From Saccharibacillus sp. O23 (lineage in GTDB: Bacteria > Bacillota > Bacilli > Paenibacillales > Paenibacillaceae), in contig NZ_NJDE01000009.1 in assembly GCF_002205895.1 (NCBI RefSeq), positions 248,001 to 312,000 of the forward strand: a DNA stretch of 64,000 nucleotides, read 5' to 3'. The position numbers and the translations under genes were made by a program. This document shows positions 28,381 to 38,700 of this stretch, piece after piece (positions within the stretch are counted from its first letter, which is position 1; every line of letters begins with the position of its first letter). The notes beneath the pieces were generated by a model. That model was given only the letters and a program-made list of their open reading frames with translations. It ran no database searches and was not told where the DNA came from.

Positions 28381-28986
28381 TCGGGAACGAGCGTGCGCTC
28401 TGCGATGAGCGTGCGCGAACGGCAAGTCAAGGGACAAGAACGGCAAGACTGCGATTGTCTGCGAATCGGCAGAAAAATCGACGGGACGGACAAGCAAACG
28501 TATCGGATCGGTGAGTATGCGGAGAAAGGAAATCAAGAAGACCGCCGGTCGCCGGAAAGCAGATGCGGAAACCGGCGAATAGTCCTTGGCAAAGACGAAG
28601 CTGATGCCGGGCCAGCGTATGGCGACGACGGGATAGCGTATGGCGGCAACGGGCCAGCGTATGGCGGCGACGGGATAGCGCATGACGACTATGATCCGCG
28701 AATCCGTCTCTCCCCGCCGCGCTAACGGAACGAGACGACGCTTAGAGCGCTTTTTGCGGCGGTTTGGAATTCTAACGGAACCAGATGACGCTTAGAAAGA
28801 AAAACAGGCGATTTTGAAGCAAAAAAGGGCCGTTTCGAGCGTCTAACGAATCGACGTTCCGTTAGCGCCGAAAAAAGGCTTGATTTGCTGTTCTAAGGGA
28901 TCTACGATCCGTTAGCCGAGCCGCGATGCGAATCATAATGTATTTCACGTCATTTTCATGTAAAAATATATTCCTTTCAGTGGAAG
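28381..28986. repeat. Non-coding gap with two repeat arrays
   Basis: No convincing gene lies between the response regulator and the transport operon. At 28609-28692 there are four 21-bp units alternating between GGGCCAGCG and GGGATAGCG starts, a 42-bp higher-order repeat. At 28722-28915 there are four hairpin-forming units that begin CTAACG or CTAAGG and end GTTAG or CTTAG: 28722-28745, 28772-28795, 28843-28865 and 28893-28915. Starts are 50, 71 and 50 bp apart. The right two units are near-perfect palindromes. Confidence 0.7.
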
Positions 28987-28987
28987 A

Positions 28988-29011
28988 GATCGCGGTTTTC
29001 GCGGTCTTTTT
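28988..29011 (+). terminator. Terminator-like hairpin before the transport operon
   Basis: GATCGCG / CGCGGTC stem (one G-T pair), loop GTTTT, then five T. It would stop read-through from the regulator operon just ahead of the binding-protein promoter. Confidence 0.65.
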
Positions 29012-29050
29012 CTTTATTTTGTACCTGAATATATTGTGTTTCGATTCTTT

Positions 29051-29066
29051 TTGAAAGTGCTTCCAT
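29051..29066 (+). promoter_or_regulatory. cre-like site and probable promoter of the sugar transport operon
   Basis: TTGAAAGTGCTTCCAT matches the cre consensus with one mismatch and could also serve as a -35 region. It shares spacing and an upstream ATTTTGTAC element (29015-29023) with the site before the YesM gene, suggesting common control of both operons. Confidence 0.5.
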
Positions 29067-29188
29067 GATCTAAAGTAAAGATAGTTCTTGTGGCAAGACA
29101 GGCATCGGGAACAGGATACGGCTAAGTAGGGGAAGCAGACAAACAGACGGAAGTTCCGGACAGGGATTCCAAAGAGGAGGTCTATTTC

Positions 29189-30679
29189 ATGCAAAAAGGC
29201 AAAAAAAGATGGACGGCGGCGCTGGCGACGATGACGGCTCTGACGCTCGCGCTCTCGGGATGCGGCGGAGGCGGGAACAATCAAAGCTCGGCTTCGGGCA
29301 GCGGCGGGGGCACGTCGGATAAACCGGTCGAGCTGATCTGGTACACGATCGGCACGCCGCAGAAAGACGTCGACAGCGTCATGGCGGAAGTCAGCAAATA
29401 CACGACCGAGAAGATCGGCGCAAGCGTCACCATGAAAATGATCGACTGGGGCGATTATCAGCAGAAGATGCAGGTGCTGGTCGCTTCCGGCGAACCGATG
29501 GATATCATTTTCACGTCGTCCGGCGGTTTCGATTACGTGCAGAACGCCCGCAAAGGCGCGTTTGCCGAACTCGATTCGCTGATCGACCAATACGGCAAAG
29601 AGCTCAAAGACACGATCAACCCGGCGTTCCTCGAAGGTTCGAAAGTCGACGGGCACAACTACGCGATTCCGGCCAACAAAGAACTGCCGCAGCAGGAAGT
29701 CTGGCGGTTCAACCAGAACTTGGTCGACCAATACGGCATCGACACCAAGAACGTCCGCTCGTTGGACAGTCTCGAGCCGCTGCTGAAAACGATCAAGGAG
29801 AAAGCGCCCGACGTGACGCCGTTCGCCATGGATAAAAACTATGTGCCTTACGTGCCTTACGATTACGTGATCCAGAACCTGCCGATGGCGGTCAAGCTGG
29901 ACACGACGGATTACAAGATCGTGAACGTGCTCGACACGCCGGAAATGAAAGAAGCGCTGGCGACGATGCACAAATACTACAAAGCGGGCTACGTCGCGCC
30001 GGAAGCGGCAACGACGGGTTCGACGAGCGATCTGATGACCTCCGGCAAATGGCTGCTGGACCGCGCGCAAACGCAGCCGTTCGCGGACAACGTCTGGTCG
30101 ACCAGCTACGGCTACCCGGTCACTTCGACTCCGGCCAGCGACGCGATCATCACGAACAATTCCGTGCAGGGTTCCATGATGGCGATCTCCGCCAACTCCG
30201 AGCACCCGGACAAAGCGATGCAGTTCCTGAACCTGCTGAACACCGATCCGGTCCTGCGCAACATGGTGGACTCCGGCATCGAAGGCACGCACTACAAGAA
30301 GACGGCCGACAACCGGATGGAGAACCTGCCGGAATCCAAGAACTACGATATGCCGTCCTACTCGCTTGGCAATAACATGCTGCTCTACCTGAACCCGAAC
30401 GACCCGGAGAACAAATGGGACGAATTCAAGAAGTTCAACGAGTCGGGCGTCGATTCCCCGATCCTGAGCTTCAACTTCGATCCGAAAAGCGTCTCGAGCG
30501 AACTGGCCGCCGTGCAAAACGTCAAAGAACAGTTCTGGTCTTCGCTGATGACGGGCACGGTCGATCCGGATCAGTATCTGCCGCAGGCGATCCAGAAGTT
30601 CAACGACGCCGGTCTGGAGAAGATCATGGCCGAAGCGCAGAAACAATTGGACGAATGGAAAGCCGCGAACGGCAAATAA
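29189..30679 (+). CDS. LplA-type sugar-binding lipoprotein
   Basis: 496 residues with GAGGAGG before the ATG. The signal peptide ends in the lipobox LALSGC (Cys near 27), followed by a Gly/Ser-rich spacer and a family 1 solute-binding fold (ELIWYTIGTPQKDVDSVMAEV, ASGEPMDIIFTSSGG). The length and the C-terminal region match oligosaccharide-binding lipoproteins of Paenibacillus/Bacillus Lpl-type importers, which have no ATPase in the operon and use a shared MsmX-type ATPase. The neighbouring hydrolases suggest a mannose-containing oligosaccharide ligand. Confidence 0.92.
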   Translation: MQKGKKRWTAALATMTALTLALSGCGGGGNNQSSASGSGGGTSDKPVELIWYTIGTPQKDVDSVMAEVSKYTTEKIGASVTMKMIDWGDYQQKMQVLVASGEPMDIIFTSSGGFDYVQNARKGAFAELDSLIDQYGKELKDTINPAFLEGSKVDGHNYAIPANKELPQQEVWRFNQNLVDQYGIDTKNVRSLDSLEPLLKTIKEKAPDVTPFAMDKNYVPYVPYDYVIQNLPMAVKLDTTDYKIVNVLDTPEMKEALATMHKYYKAGYVAPEAATTGSTSDLMTSGKWLLDRAQTQPFADNVWSTSYGYPVTSTPASDAIITNNSVQGSMMAISANSEHPDKAMQFLNLLNTDPVLRNMVDSGIEGTHYKKTADNRMENLPESKNYDMPSYSLGNNMLLYLNPNDPENKWDEFKKFNESGVDSPILSFNFDPKSVSSELAAVQNVKEQFWSSLMTGTVDPDQYLPQAIQKFNDAGLEKIMAEAQKQLDEWKAANGK

Positions 30680-30749
30680 CGGATCGGAAGCCGCCGAAAG
30701 AAACGAATTGAAAGAAACAAATAAGTCGGAACGGCGGAAGTCGAAAAAG

Positions 30750-30787
30750 GATCGGGCGGAGGCAGGAGAATCGCCCGATCTTTTTTT
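30750..30787 (+). terminator. Intra-operon terminator after the binding-protein gene
   Basis: GATCGGGCG / CGCCCGATC stem, 13-nt loop, seven T. Such partial terminators keep binding-protein levels above those of the permeases. Confidence 0.85.
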
Positions 30788-30832
30788 AACCCGTAAACGG
30801 TCGTCTGCAAGCAGAAGGAGGATGGCATAATC

Positions 30833-31762
30833 ATGGGAACTTTTTTCAAAAATTTGTACCGCAATAAAGCGCTGCTGTTCATGGTGCTTCCGGGCGCGAT
30901 CTGGTTTTTCTTCTTCTCTTATCTGCCGCTGGCCGGCACGATCGTCGCTTTCAAACAATACCGGTTCAACCGCGACGGATTCTGGGCGAGCATCGCCCGA
31001 AGCGAATGGGTCGGCTGGGACAACTTCAAATTTCTGTTCAGTACGAGCGATGCCTACACGATTACGCGAAACACGCTGCTCTACAATCTGGCGTTTATCG
31101 TGCTCGGGCTGATCTTCTCGGTATTGATGGCGATTATCTTGTCCGAGCTGGTCAACCGCAAGCTGTCCAAGCTGTACCAGACGGGGATGTTCCTGCCTTA
31201 TTTCCTCTCGTGGGTCATCGTCGGCTACTTCGTGTTCAGCTTCCTGAGCATGGACCGCGGACTGCTGAATCAGATTCTGGGTTGGTTCGGCATGGACCCG
31301 ATCCAATGGTACTCGGAAGCGAAATATTGGCCGTATATCATGGTCGTCGTCAACTTGTGGAAATCGATCGGATACAGCAGCGTCGTCTACTTGGCGGCGA
31401 TTCTGGGGATCGACAAATCGCTCTACGAAGCGGCGATGATCGACGGGGCGAACAAATGGCAGCAGATCCGCAATATCACCATCCCGCTGCTGACGCCGAT
31501 CATGACGATCATGACGCTGCTGGCGGTCGGCAAGATTTTCTACGCGGACTTCGGTCTGTTCTATCAGGTGCCGCGCGATTCGGGAACGCTCTACGCGGTC
31601 ACCAACGTAATCGATACCTACGTCTACCGCGGCTTGATGACGACGGGCGAGATCGGCATGAGCGCGGCGGCGGGGTTGTATCAATCGGTCGTGGGCTTCG
31701 CGCTCGTCATGATCTCCAACTACGTGGTCCGGCGAATGGATAAGGACAGCGCGCTGTTCTAA
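30833..31762 (+). CDS. LplB-type sugar ABC permease
   Basis: 309 residues, ATG 30833. Six helices are expected, starting with LLFMVLPGAIWFFFFSYLPLAG (about 13-35). The EAA loop that docks the ATPase is YEAAMIDGANKWQQIRNITIPLLTP. It pairs with the second permease 200 bp downstream; the two are separated by a MITE-like element. No ATPase gene is present in the operon. Confidence 0.92.
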   Translation: MGTFFKNLYRNKALLFMVLPGAIWFFFFSYLPLAGTIVAFKQYRFNRDGFWASIARSEWVGWDNFKFLFSTSDAYTITRNTLLYNLAFIVLGLIFSVLMAIILSELVNRKLSKLYQTGMFLPYFLSWVIVGYFVFSFLSMDRGLLNQILGWFGMDPIQWYSEAKYWPYIMVVVNLWKSIGYSSVVYLAAILGIDKSLYEAAMIDGANKWQQIRNITIPLLTPIMTIMTLLAVGKIFYADFGLFYQVPRDSGTLYAVTNVIDTYVYRGLMTTGEIGMSAAAGLYQSVVGFALVMISNYVVRRMDKDSALF

Positions 31763-31777
31763 GACGAACTAATCGGA

Positions 31778-31943
31778 CTAGGGCGTGTACGCAAACTCCG
31801 AAGGACGCAGATTTAGCTGAATTTTTGATCTATGCAAGGAACGATTTCGAAGGCGTGCCGGGGCACGTCGAGGAATTGTGACGCGGCAGAGGACGAAAAG
31901 GCAGGTAAAGATGCACTTCAGCGAGTTTGCGTACACGGCCTAG
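31778..31943. mobile_element. MITE-like element with inverted ends and CTAG duplication
   Basis: The ends read GGCGTGTACGCAAACTC (from 31782) and the inverse GAGTTTGCGTACACGGC (to 31939), with one mismatch in 17. They are flanked by CTAG at 31778-31781 and 31940-31943, which fits the YTAR target of IS5-type elements. The 158-bp interior has no credible gene. It sits between two permease genes of one operon without breaking either. Confidence 0.7.
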
Positions 31944-31967
31944 GCAAAAAGAAAGGAAGGTGCCGTT

Positions 31968-32927
31968 ATGCAAATGGCGCGCAAGGCCGAAAAGGCCGGT
32001 CAACCCAAACCCGAACGACTCAAGAAAAAAACGCGCGATTTCCACCGGATCAGCCCGCTGTGGAACGTGATCTTTAACCTGATCGCCGGGCTGTTCGCGA
32101 TCGCCTGCGTATTTCCGTTTATCTTCGTCGTGATCATCTCCTTCACCGACGAAAGCGTGCTGGCGAGCGAAGGCTACCGCATCATTCCGTCGAAATGGAG
32201 CCTCGAAGCGTACCGGTACATCTTCGAGAGCGGCGACACGCTGCTGAGAGCGTACGGCGTCACGATCGCGGTCACGCTGATCGGAACCGCGGTCAGTCTG
32301 GTGATGATTGCGCTCTACGCGTATGCGATTTCCCGTAAAAACTTCCGTTACCGCCGCTTTTTCTCCATATTCGCGATTCTGACCATGCTGTTCAACGGCG
32401 GCATGATCCCGACTTACATGGTGGTGGCGCAGCTGCTCGGATTGAAAAACAGCATCTGGGCGCTGATCCTGCCGCTGGCGATGAACGCGTTCTATATCAT
32501 GATCCTGCGCACGTTCTACAGCACCAGCGTGCCGGACGCGCTCGTCGAATCGGGCAAGATCGACGGGGCGGGCGAATTCCGCATTTTTCTCAAGATCATC
32601 GTGCCGCTATCGCTGCCCGGTCTGGCGACGATCGGTTTGTTCAGCACGTTGGGGTACTGGAACGACTGGTTCAACGCTCTGCTGTACATCGACAATCCGA
32701 ATCTGGTGCCGCTGCAATCCATGCTGATGCGGATCGAATCCAGCATGCAGTTTATCCAGCAGAATTCGGCCAACAGCAATATCAGCATGGCGGCCCTTAG
32801 CTCGCTGCCGCAGGATACGGCGCGCATGGCGATGGTCGTGCTCGCGACGCTGCCGATCATTTTCGCTTATCCGTTCTTCCAGCGTTACTTCGTGCAGGGT
32901 TTGACGGTCGGAGCGGTGAAAGAATAG
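31968..32927 (+). CDS. LplC/YtcP-type sugar ABC permease
   Basis: 319 residues from ATG 31968 with GAAAGGAAGG upstream. A charged N-terminus of about 25 residues precedes the first helix (VIFNLIAGLFAIACVFPFIFVVIISF). The EAA loop reads VESGKIDGAGEFRIFLKIIVPLSLPG and the end is YPFFQRYFVQGLTVGAVKE, typical of this subfamily. It completes the membrane part of the importer. Confidence 0.92.
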   Translation: MQMARKAEKAGQPKPERLKKKTRDFHRISPLWNVIFNLIAGLFAIACVFPFIFVVIISFTDESVLASEGYRIIPSKWSLEAYRYIFESGDTLLRAYGVTIAVTLIGTAVSLVMIALYAYAISRKNFRYRRFFSIFAILTMLFNGGMIPTYMVVAQLLGLKNSIWALILPLAMNAFYIMILRTFYSTSVPDALVESGKIDGAGEFRIFLKIIVPLSLPGLATIGLFSTLGYWNDWFNALLYIDNPNLVPLQSMLMRIESSMQFIQQNSANSNISMAALSSLPQDTARMAMVVLATLPIIFAYPFFQRYFVQGLTVGAVKE

Positions 32928-33297
32928 GCGATTCGCGAAGCGCGAGCACAAAAAGTCGCAAAGACCCGGTAGAAATGGCGCGATATTGTATCGACATCGG
33001 TGTCGGGCAACAGGCAATATAGAAACAAAGCGTTCGGAAACCGAACGCCTGCAAATCAAGCGATAGAAACGAATCGATCGCGGCCGACCGTACGGCGGAA
33101 GCCGATCGCGAAGACGCGCCAACGCCTATTCGGAATGATCGAAGCTTCCAAGCAAAGTCGCGAAAATAAAGGATGCAATCGCAGCGAACAGCAACCCGCA
33201 ATCCGATTCGGCCGGTCCGAGCAGGCCGAATCGAACAGGGATCGGACGGCTTGCGCCGCAGTATGCGCGCAGCCGCATTTCGGAAGGAGGAACACGC
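32928..33297. other. 370-bp gap before the GH3 gene
   Basis: No gene is supported. Two strong hairpins without T tails are present: GCGTTCGG / CCGAACGC (33030-33048) and GATTCGGCC / GGCCGAATC (about 33205-33232). They may shape the mRNA between the transport and hydrolase genes; I find no terminator with a T tract here. Confidence 0.5.
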
Positions 33298-35646
33298 ATG
33301 ACGGACAAAACGGTCGAAACGGCCGCGGCTAGACCGTGGATGGACGCGGCGCTGCCGGTCGAAGAACGGGCCGAGAAGCTGCTGGCCGCGATGACGGATC
33401 GCGAGAAAGTCGGACAGCTCGTCCAGCCGTTCGGCTGGATGGCCTATTCGCGCCGGGAAGGGCGTACCGAATTGACGGAAGAATTCAAGGAACGGGTACG
33501 GCAGGGCGACGTCGGTTCGCTTTACGGCACGCTTCGGGCGGATCCGTGGACGGGCGTGACGCTGGCGACCGGGTTGTCGCCGGAAGAAGGCGCCGAAGCG
33601 GTCAACGATATTCAACGCTTCGCGATAGAACATTCGCGGCTCGGCATTCCGCTCTTGATCGGCGAAGAATGTTCGCACGGGCATATGGCGATCGGCGCGA
33701 CGGTCTTTCCGGTGCCGCTGAATATCGGCAGCGCTTGGAACGTCGGACTGTACCGGGAGATGTGCCGCGCGGTCGCGGCGGAGACCCGGGCGCAGGGCGG
33801 GGCGGTCACTTATTCGCCGGTATTGGACGTCGTGCGCGATCCTCGTTGGGGCCGGACCGAAGAATGTTTCGGGGAAGATCCGTTCCTGATCGGCGAGCTG
33901 GCGGTCGCGGCGGTCGAAGGGCTGCAAGGCGACAGCTTGAGCGCCGAGAACAGCGTCGCGGCGACGCTTAAGCATTTCGTCGCTTACGGGGCTTCCGAAG
34001 GAGGCCGCAACGCGGGGCCCGTACATATGGGACGCAGAGAATTGATCGAGACGGATCTGTATCCGTTCGAACGCGCGGTTCGCGCGGGAGCGGCTTCGAT
34101 CATGCCGGCGTACAACGAGATCGACGGCGTGCCGTGCACGACGAATCGCGAGCTGCTGGATCATGTCCTGCGCGGCGAATGGGGCTTCGACGGGCTGGTC
34201 ATCACCGACTGCGGCGCGATCGACATGCTGGCGAGCGGACACGATACGGCGGAAGGCGGCGAAGCGGCCGCCGTGCAATCGATACGGGCGGGCATCGATA
34301 TGGAGATGTCCGGCGAGATGTTCGGCCGCTATCTGCTGGCGGCCGCGGAGTCCGGCGAGCTTGAGCCGGACGTGCTCGACCGCGCTGCGCTGCGCGTGCT
34401 GAAGCTCAAATTCGAACTCGGCTTGTTCGAACGTCCTTACGCGGACAGCAAGAAAGCGGCCGAGATCATCGGCTGCGACGAGCATCGCAAGCTCGCGCGG
34501 CAGCTTGCGGCGGAGAGCGTCGTTCTGCTCAAGAACGACGGGAACCTGCTGCCGCTGCCGAAAAATATCGGCAGCGTGGCCGTGATCGGTCCCAATGCGG
34601 ACCGAGGCTACAACCAGCTCGGCGATTATACGTCGCCGCAGCCGGAAGGGAGCGCCGCGACCGTGCTGCGCGGCTTGACCGAGCGGTTGGGGCCGGAGCG
34701 CGTGCTCTACGCGCCGGGCTGCCGCGTGCGCGGCGAATCGCGCGAAGGCTTCGCGCGGGCCGTCGAGGTCGCGTCGCAGGCCGACGCGGTCGTGCTCGTC
34801 ATGGGCGGATCGAGCGCCCGCGATTTCGGCGAAGGCACGATCGATCTGCGGACGGGCGCTTCGCTCGTCACGGGCGAAGCGATCAGCGACATGGACTGCG
34901 GCGAAGGGATCGACCGCATGACGCTGAGCTTGTCCGGCGTGCAGCTCGATCTGATCCGCGAAGTCTACGCGGCGGCGGGCGGCAAGCCGGTGATCGTCGT
35001 CTATATCGGCGGCCGTCCGGTCGTCGAGCCGTGGGTGGACGAGCAGATCGGCTCGATTCTGCAAGCCGGTTATCCGGGGCAGGAAGGCGGTCATGCGATC
35101 GCCGATATTCTGCTCGGCGACGTCAATCCGTCGGGCCGCTTGACGATCTCGGTACCCAAAGGAGTCGGACAGCTTCCCGTGCATTACCGGGGCAAACGCT
35201 CGCGCGGCAAACGGTATCTGGAAGACGACTCGAAGCCGCGGTATCCGTTCGGCTACGGGCTGAGCTACACGACCTTCGATTATTCCGAGCCGATGCTGAT
35301 CGGAGGGCGCAGCCGACTCTCGCCGGAAGACCTTGCGGCCGGTAAGACGGTCACGGTGTCCGTGACCGTCACCAATACCGGCGACCTTGCGGGAGCGGAG
35401 GTCGTACAGTTATACGTTTCCGACGCGGTCAGCGCCGCGACAAGACCGGCGAACGAGTTGAAAGGCTTCCGGAAAATCTGGCTGGAGCCGGGGCAGAGCC
35501 GCCGCGTGGAATTCGAGATCGGCGAGCGGCAGCTTCGTTATATCGGACCGGATTACGTGCCGGTCGTGGAACCGGGACTGTTCCGGCTGAAGATCGGACG
35601 GAACGTCGAAGACGCGCGGAGCGTCGAACTGACCGTAGTGAGCTGA
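33298..35646 (+). CDS. GH3 beta-glycosidase (beta-glucosidase type)
   Basis: 782 residues, ATG after GGAAGGAGG. The N-terminal GH3 barrel (about 20-345) holds the nucleophile D304 in GLVITDCGAIDM; the second sandwich domain (about 390-600) includes AESVVLLKNDGNLLPL; a fibronectin-like C-terminal domain starts near 665 (VSVTVTNTGDLAGAEVVQLYVSD). No signal peptide, so it is cytoplasmic. Specificity could be glucose, xylose or GlcNAc; the usual KH(F/I)PG(H/L)GXXXXD(S/T)H motif of GH3 N-acetylglucosaminidases is not seen. Confidence 0.93.
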   Translation: MTDKTVETAAARPWMDAALPVEERAEKLLAAMTDREKVGQLVQPFGWMAYSRREGRTELTEEFKERVRQGDVGSLYGTLRADPWTGVTLATGLSPEEGAEAVNDIQRFAIEHSRLGIPLLIGEECSHGHMAIGATVFPVPLNIGSAWNVGLYREMCRAVAAETRAQGGAVTYSPVLDVVRDPRWGRTEECFGEDPFLIGELAVAAVEGLQGDSLSAENSVAATLKHFVAYGASEGGRNAGPVHMGRRELIETDLYPFERAVRAGAASIMPAYNEIDGVPCTTNRELLDHVLRGEWGFDGLVITDCGAIDMLASGHDTAEGGEAAAVQSIRAGIDMEMSGEMFGRYLLAAAESGELEPDVLDRAALRVLKLKFELGLFERPYADSKKAAEIIGCDEHRKLARQLAAESVVLLKNDGNLLPLPKNIGSVAVIGPNADRGYNQLGDYTSPQPEGSAATVLRGLTERLGPERVLYAPGCRVRGESREGFARAVEVASQADAVVLVMGGSSARDFGEGTIDLRTGASLVTGEAISDMDCGEGIDRMTLSLSGVQLDLIREVYAAAGGKPVIVVYIGGRPVVEPWVDEQIGSILQAGYPGQEGGHAIADILLGDVNPSGRLTISVPKGVGQLPVHYRGKRSRGKRYLEDDSKPRYPFGYGLSYTTFDYSEPMLIGGRSRLSPEDLAAGKTVTVSVTVTNTGDLAGAEVVQLYVSDAVSAATRPANELKGFRKIWLEPGQSRRVEFEIGERQLRYIGPDYVPVVEPGLFRLKIGRNVEDARSVELTVVS

Positions 35647-35704
35647 CCGAATGAAGTAACACAAGCAAATCCAGTCCAATCGCAGGAGAGGAATGAGACG
35701 ATAG

Positions 35705-38700
35705 ATGCAGCGTTTGACACGATTTATCCGCGAATTGTCGCAGCGCCAATGGCTGAGACAAGAAGAATTGAAGAGTTGGGACATTACCCGGACGGTCTAC
35801 GGATTGCCCGGCGAATATAAAGACGCGCAGCCGTATCCGGAAGGCCGGGAACTGAATCCTTTTCCGAGCAAGAACGGGTACACTTATTTCTTCCGCACGA
35901 AGCTTGCGCTGCCCGAAGATTGGAACGCCGATACGGCGGGGCTGATCTTCGACAGCGGCGGCGAAGGACTGCTGCGGGTGAACGGGAACTCTTATCAAGG
36001 CATCGACGATAACCATACGTACGCGACGCTGGATCTTCGGGCGATCGGCCGCGAACCGGAGCTGGAGATCGAGATGTTCGATATCATCCCCGAGCCGTAC
36101 GATCCGCTGAACGAGCAGGCCACCATCAAACCTCCGATCAAAAGCATCCGAAGCTTGATCGTGCTGCCGAACGAGCCGGTGCGCAGCCTGATGTACACGG
36201 TCACGGTCGTGCGCGACTCGGCCGTTCTGCTGGCGGAAAGCGATTATCGCCGAAGCAAGCTCGTCGAAGCGCTGCACGCGGCGATGGACGCTTTTACGAA
36301 TCTGTCGGACGAAGAAGTGGATGAGGGCGCGGCCGTATCGGCAATCGAAGAACGTCTCAGAACGCGCACCAAAGAGATCGGCGGCAACAACGCGGAAGGC
36401 CAAGAGATCATGGTCGGCCAATCGCATATCGATATCGCTTGGTTGTGGCCGGTACGCGAGACGGTTCGCAAAGCCAGCCGGACTTTCTCCAGCGTCGATA
36501 CGCTGATGCGCGAGTATCCGGGTTATCTGTACACGCAGAGCCAGCCGATCCTGTTCGAATTCGTCAAAAACAACGATCCCGAACTCTACGAACGCATCAA
36601 AGAGCGGATCAAAGAAGGACGCTGGGAACTGGTCGGCGGCATGTGGGTCGAACCCGATCTGAACATTCCGAGCGGCGAATCGCTGATGCGCCAGATGCTG
36701 TACGGACAGCGTTTTTATCAAGAAGAATTCGGCAAGACTTCGAAGATCGAATGGCTGCCCGACACCTTCGGTTACTGCGCGTCGCTGCCGCAGATCTTGA
36801 AGCACGGCGGCGTGGACTACTTCATGACGACCAAACTCAACTGGAACGATACCAACCCGTTCCCGTACGATCTGTTCCATTGGGTCGGCATCGACGGCAC
36901 GCCGGTGCTGTCGTATCTGAACCACGGCGTGAACGAGCATACGCGTCCGAAAGACATCGACGAACACTGGCAGTCTTACCGGCAAAAAGACAAACACGAC
37001 GAGCAGATGCTGCTGTACGGACACGGCGACGGAGGCGGCGGCGTGACGCGCGAGATGCTCGAATATATCGACCGCGCCGACCTGATGGTCGGACAGCCGG
37101 GCAGCCGTTACGGCACGGCCGCGGAATTCTTCGACGGGATCAGCCGGGCGAACCCGGAACTGCCGGCGTGGCGCGGCGACCTGTATCTGGAACTGCACCG
37201 GGGCACTTATACGACGCACGCCTACAACAAAAGGGCGAACCGCAAAGCGGAGATTCTGTACCGCGAAGCGGAACTGTGGAACGTGCTCGCGGCGGGAACG
37301 GCCGGCGACGGCTCGGACGAGGTGACCGAGCACGCAGGCTACGGACAAGCGCTCGAATCGCTGCACAAAGGCTGGAAGCTGATCCTGCTCAACCAATTCC
37401 ACGACATCATTCCGGGTTCGGCGATCACGGAGACGTACGCCACTTCGGACAAGGAATACGCGGAAGTGTTTGCCGAAGGTCGGCAGGCGCTGAACATCGG
37501 CACCGAAGCGTTGGCCGGCCGGATCGATACGCGCGGCGAAGGCACGCCTTACGTGGTGTTCAACAGCCAGGGCTGGAACCGTTTTGCCACGATCTGCATT
37601 GAAAATGCGGCCGGCCGGGCGGCTTACGATGCCGAAGGCAAACGCTTGGCCGCGGATTACGAAGAAGCGAGCGGCGAGTTGTTCGTATTCCTGCCGCATT
37701 TGCCGGCTCTGGGATATAAGACGATCTGGCTGCGAGACGAGGAAAACGAAGCGGAAGCGGCCAATCCGGTTCTGCCGGTCTCGGAAGACGAAGACCCGGA
37801 AGAGATTCCGGGCGGAACGACCGTGATGCCGACTCCGAGCGCCTCGGCCGCCGAATTCCCGGACGTCTGGGAAACAACGCATTATACGGTCCGTTTCAAC
37901 GAACTCGGCGAGATCGTGTCGCTGGTCGACAAAAACGCCGGCCGCGAAGTGATCCAGCCGGGTCAAGCGGCGAACGTGTTCCAGTTCTTCCATGACCGTC
38001 CGACGGAATGGGACGCTTGGGACGTCGATCCCCGATTCGAACAGCAGCCTGCGGGCAAAGCCAAGCTGTTGGACAAAAAAATTATCGCTTCCGGCGGCGT
38101 ACGCGACGTGCTGCGTTTCCGCTGGCAGCTGAACCGTTCGACGATCGAGCAGGACGTCATTTTCTACAAATACGACCGCCGCATCGATTTCAAAACGCAT
38201 GTGTCGTGGCATGAAGCGCACAAGCTGCTGAAAGTAGCGTTCCCGGTCGACGTGCTGACGGAAAAAGCGACCTACGAGATTCCGTTCGGCTCGCTGGAAC
38301 GCGCGACGCACCGCAATACGAGCTGGGAACGCGCCCAATTCGAAGTCTGCGGCCACCGCTTCGCGGACGTGTCCGAACGCGGATACGGCGTTAGCCTGAT
38401 GAACGATTGCAAATACGGCTACGATATTCAAGGCAGCGTGATGCGGTTGTCTCTGCTGCGCGCGCCGCAGTGGCCGGACGTGCAGGCGGACATCGGCGAA
38501 CATGACTTTACGTATTCGCTGTATCCGCACGCGGGCGATTGGAGAAGCGCGAATACGGTTCAGGCCGCGGCGGCGCTGAATCAGGAGATTCCGGTCGTTC
38601 GGACGACGGCGCACGAAGGCGATTTGTCGCCGAGCATGCCGGCGCTGCTCTATACGGGCGAACATGTCATTCTGGATACGGTCAAACCGGCCGAAGACGG

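Noticed and set aside
28393-28725. A 110-codon plus-strand frame with GPAYGGDG-type repeats
   Set aside because: No ribosome binding site; the repeat is explained by the 21-bp tandem array, which is open on both strands.
28862-31684. A 940-codon minus-strand frame opposite the binding protein and permease genes
   Set aside because: Spans two real plus-strand genes and the gap between them; no recognisable domain and biased composition.
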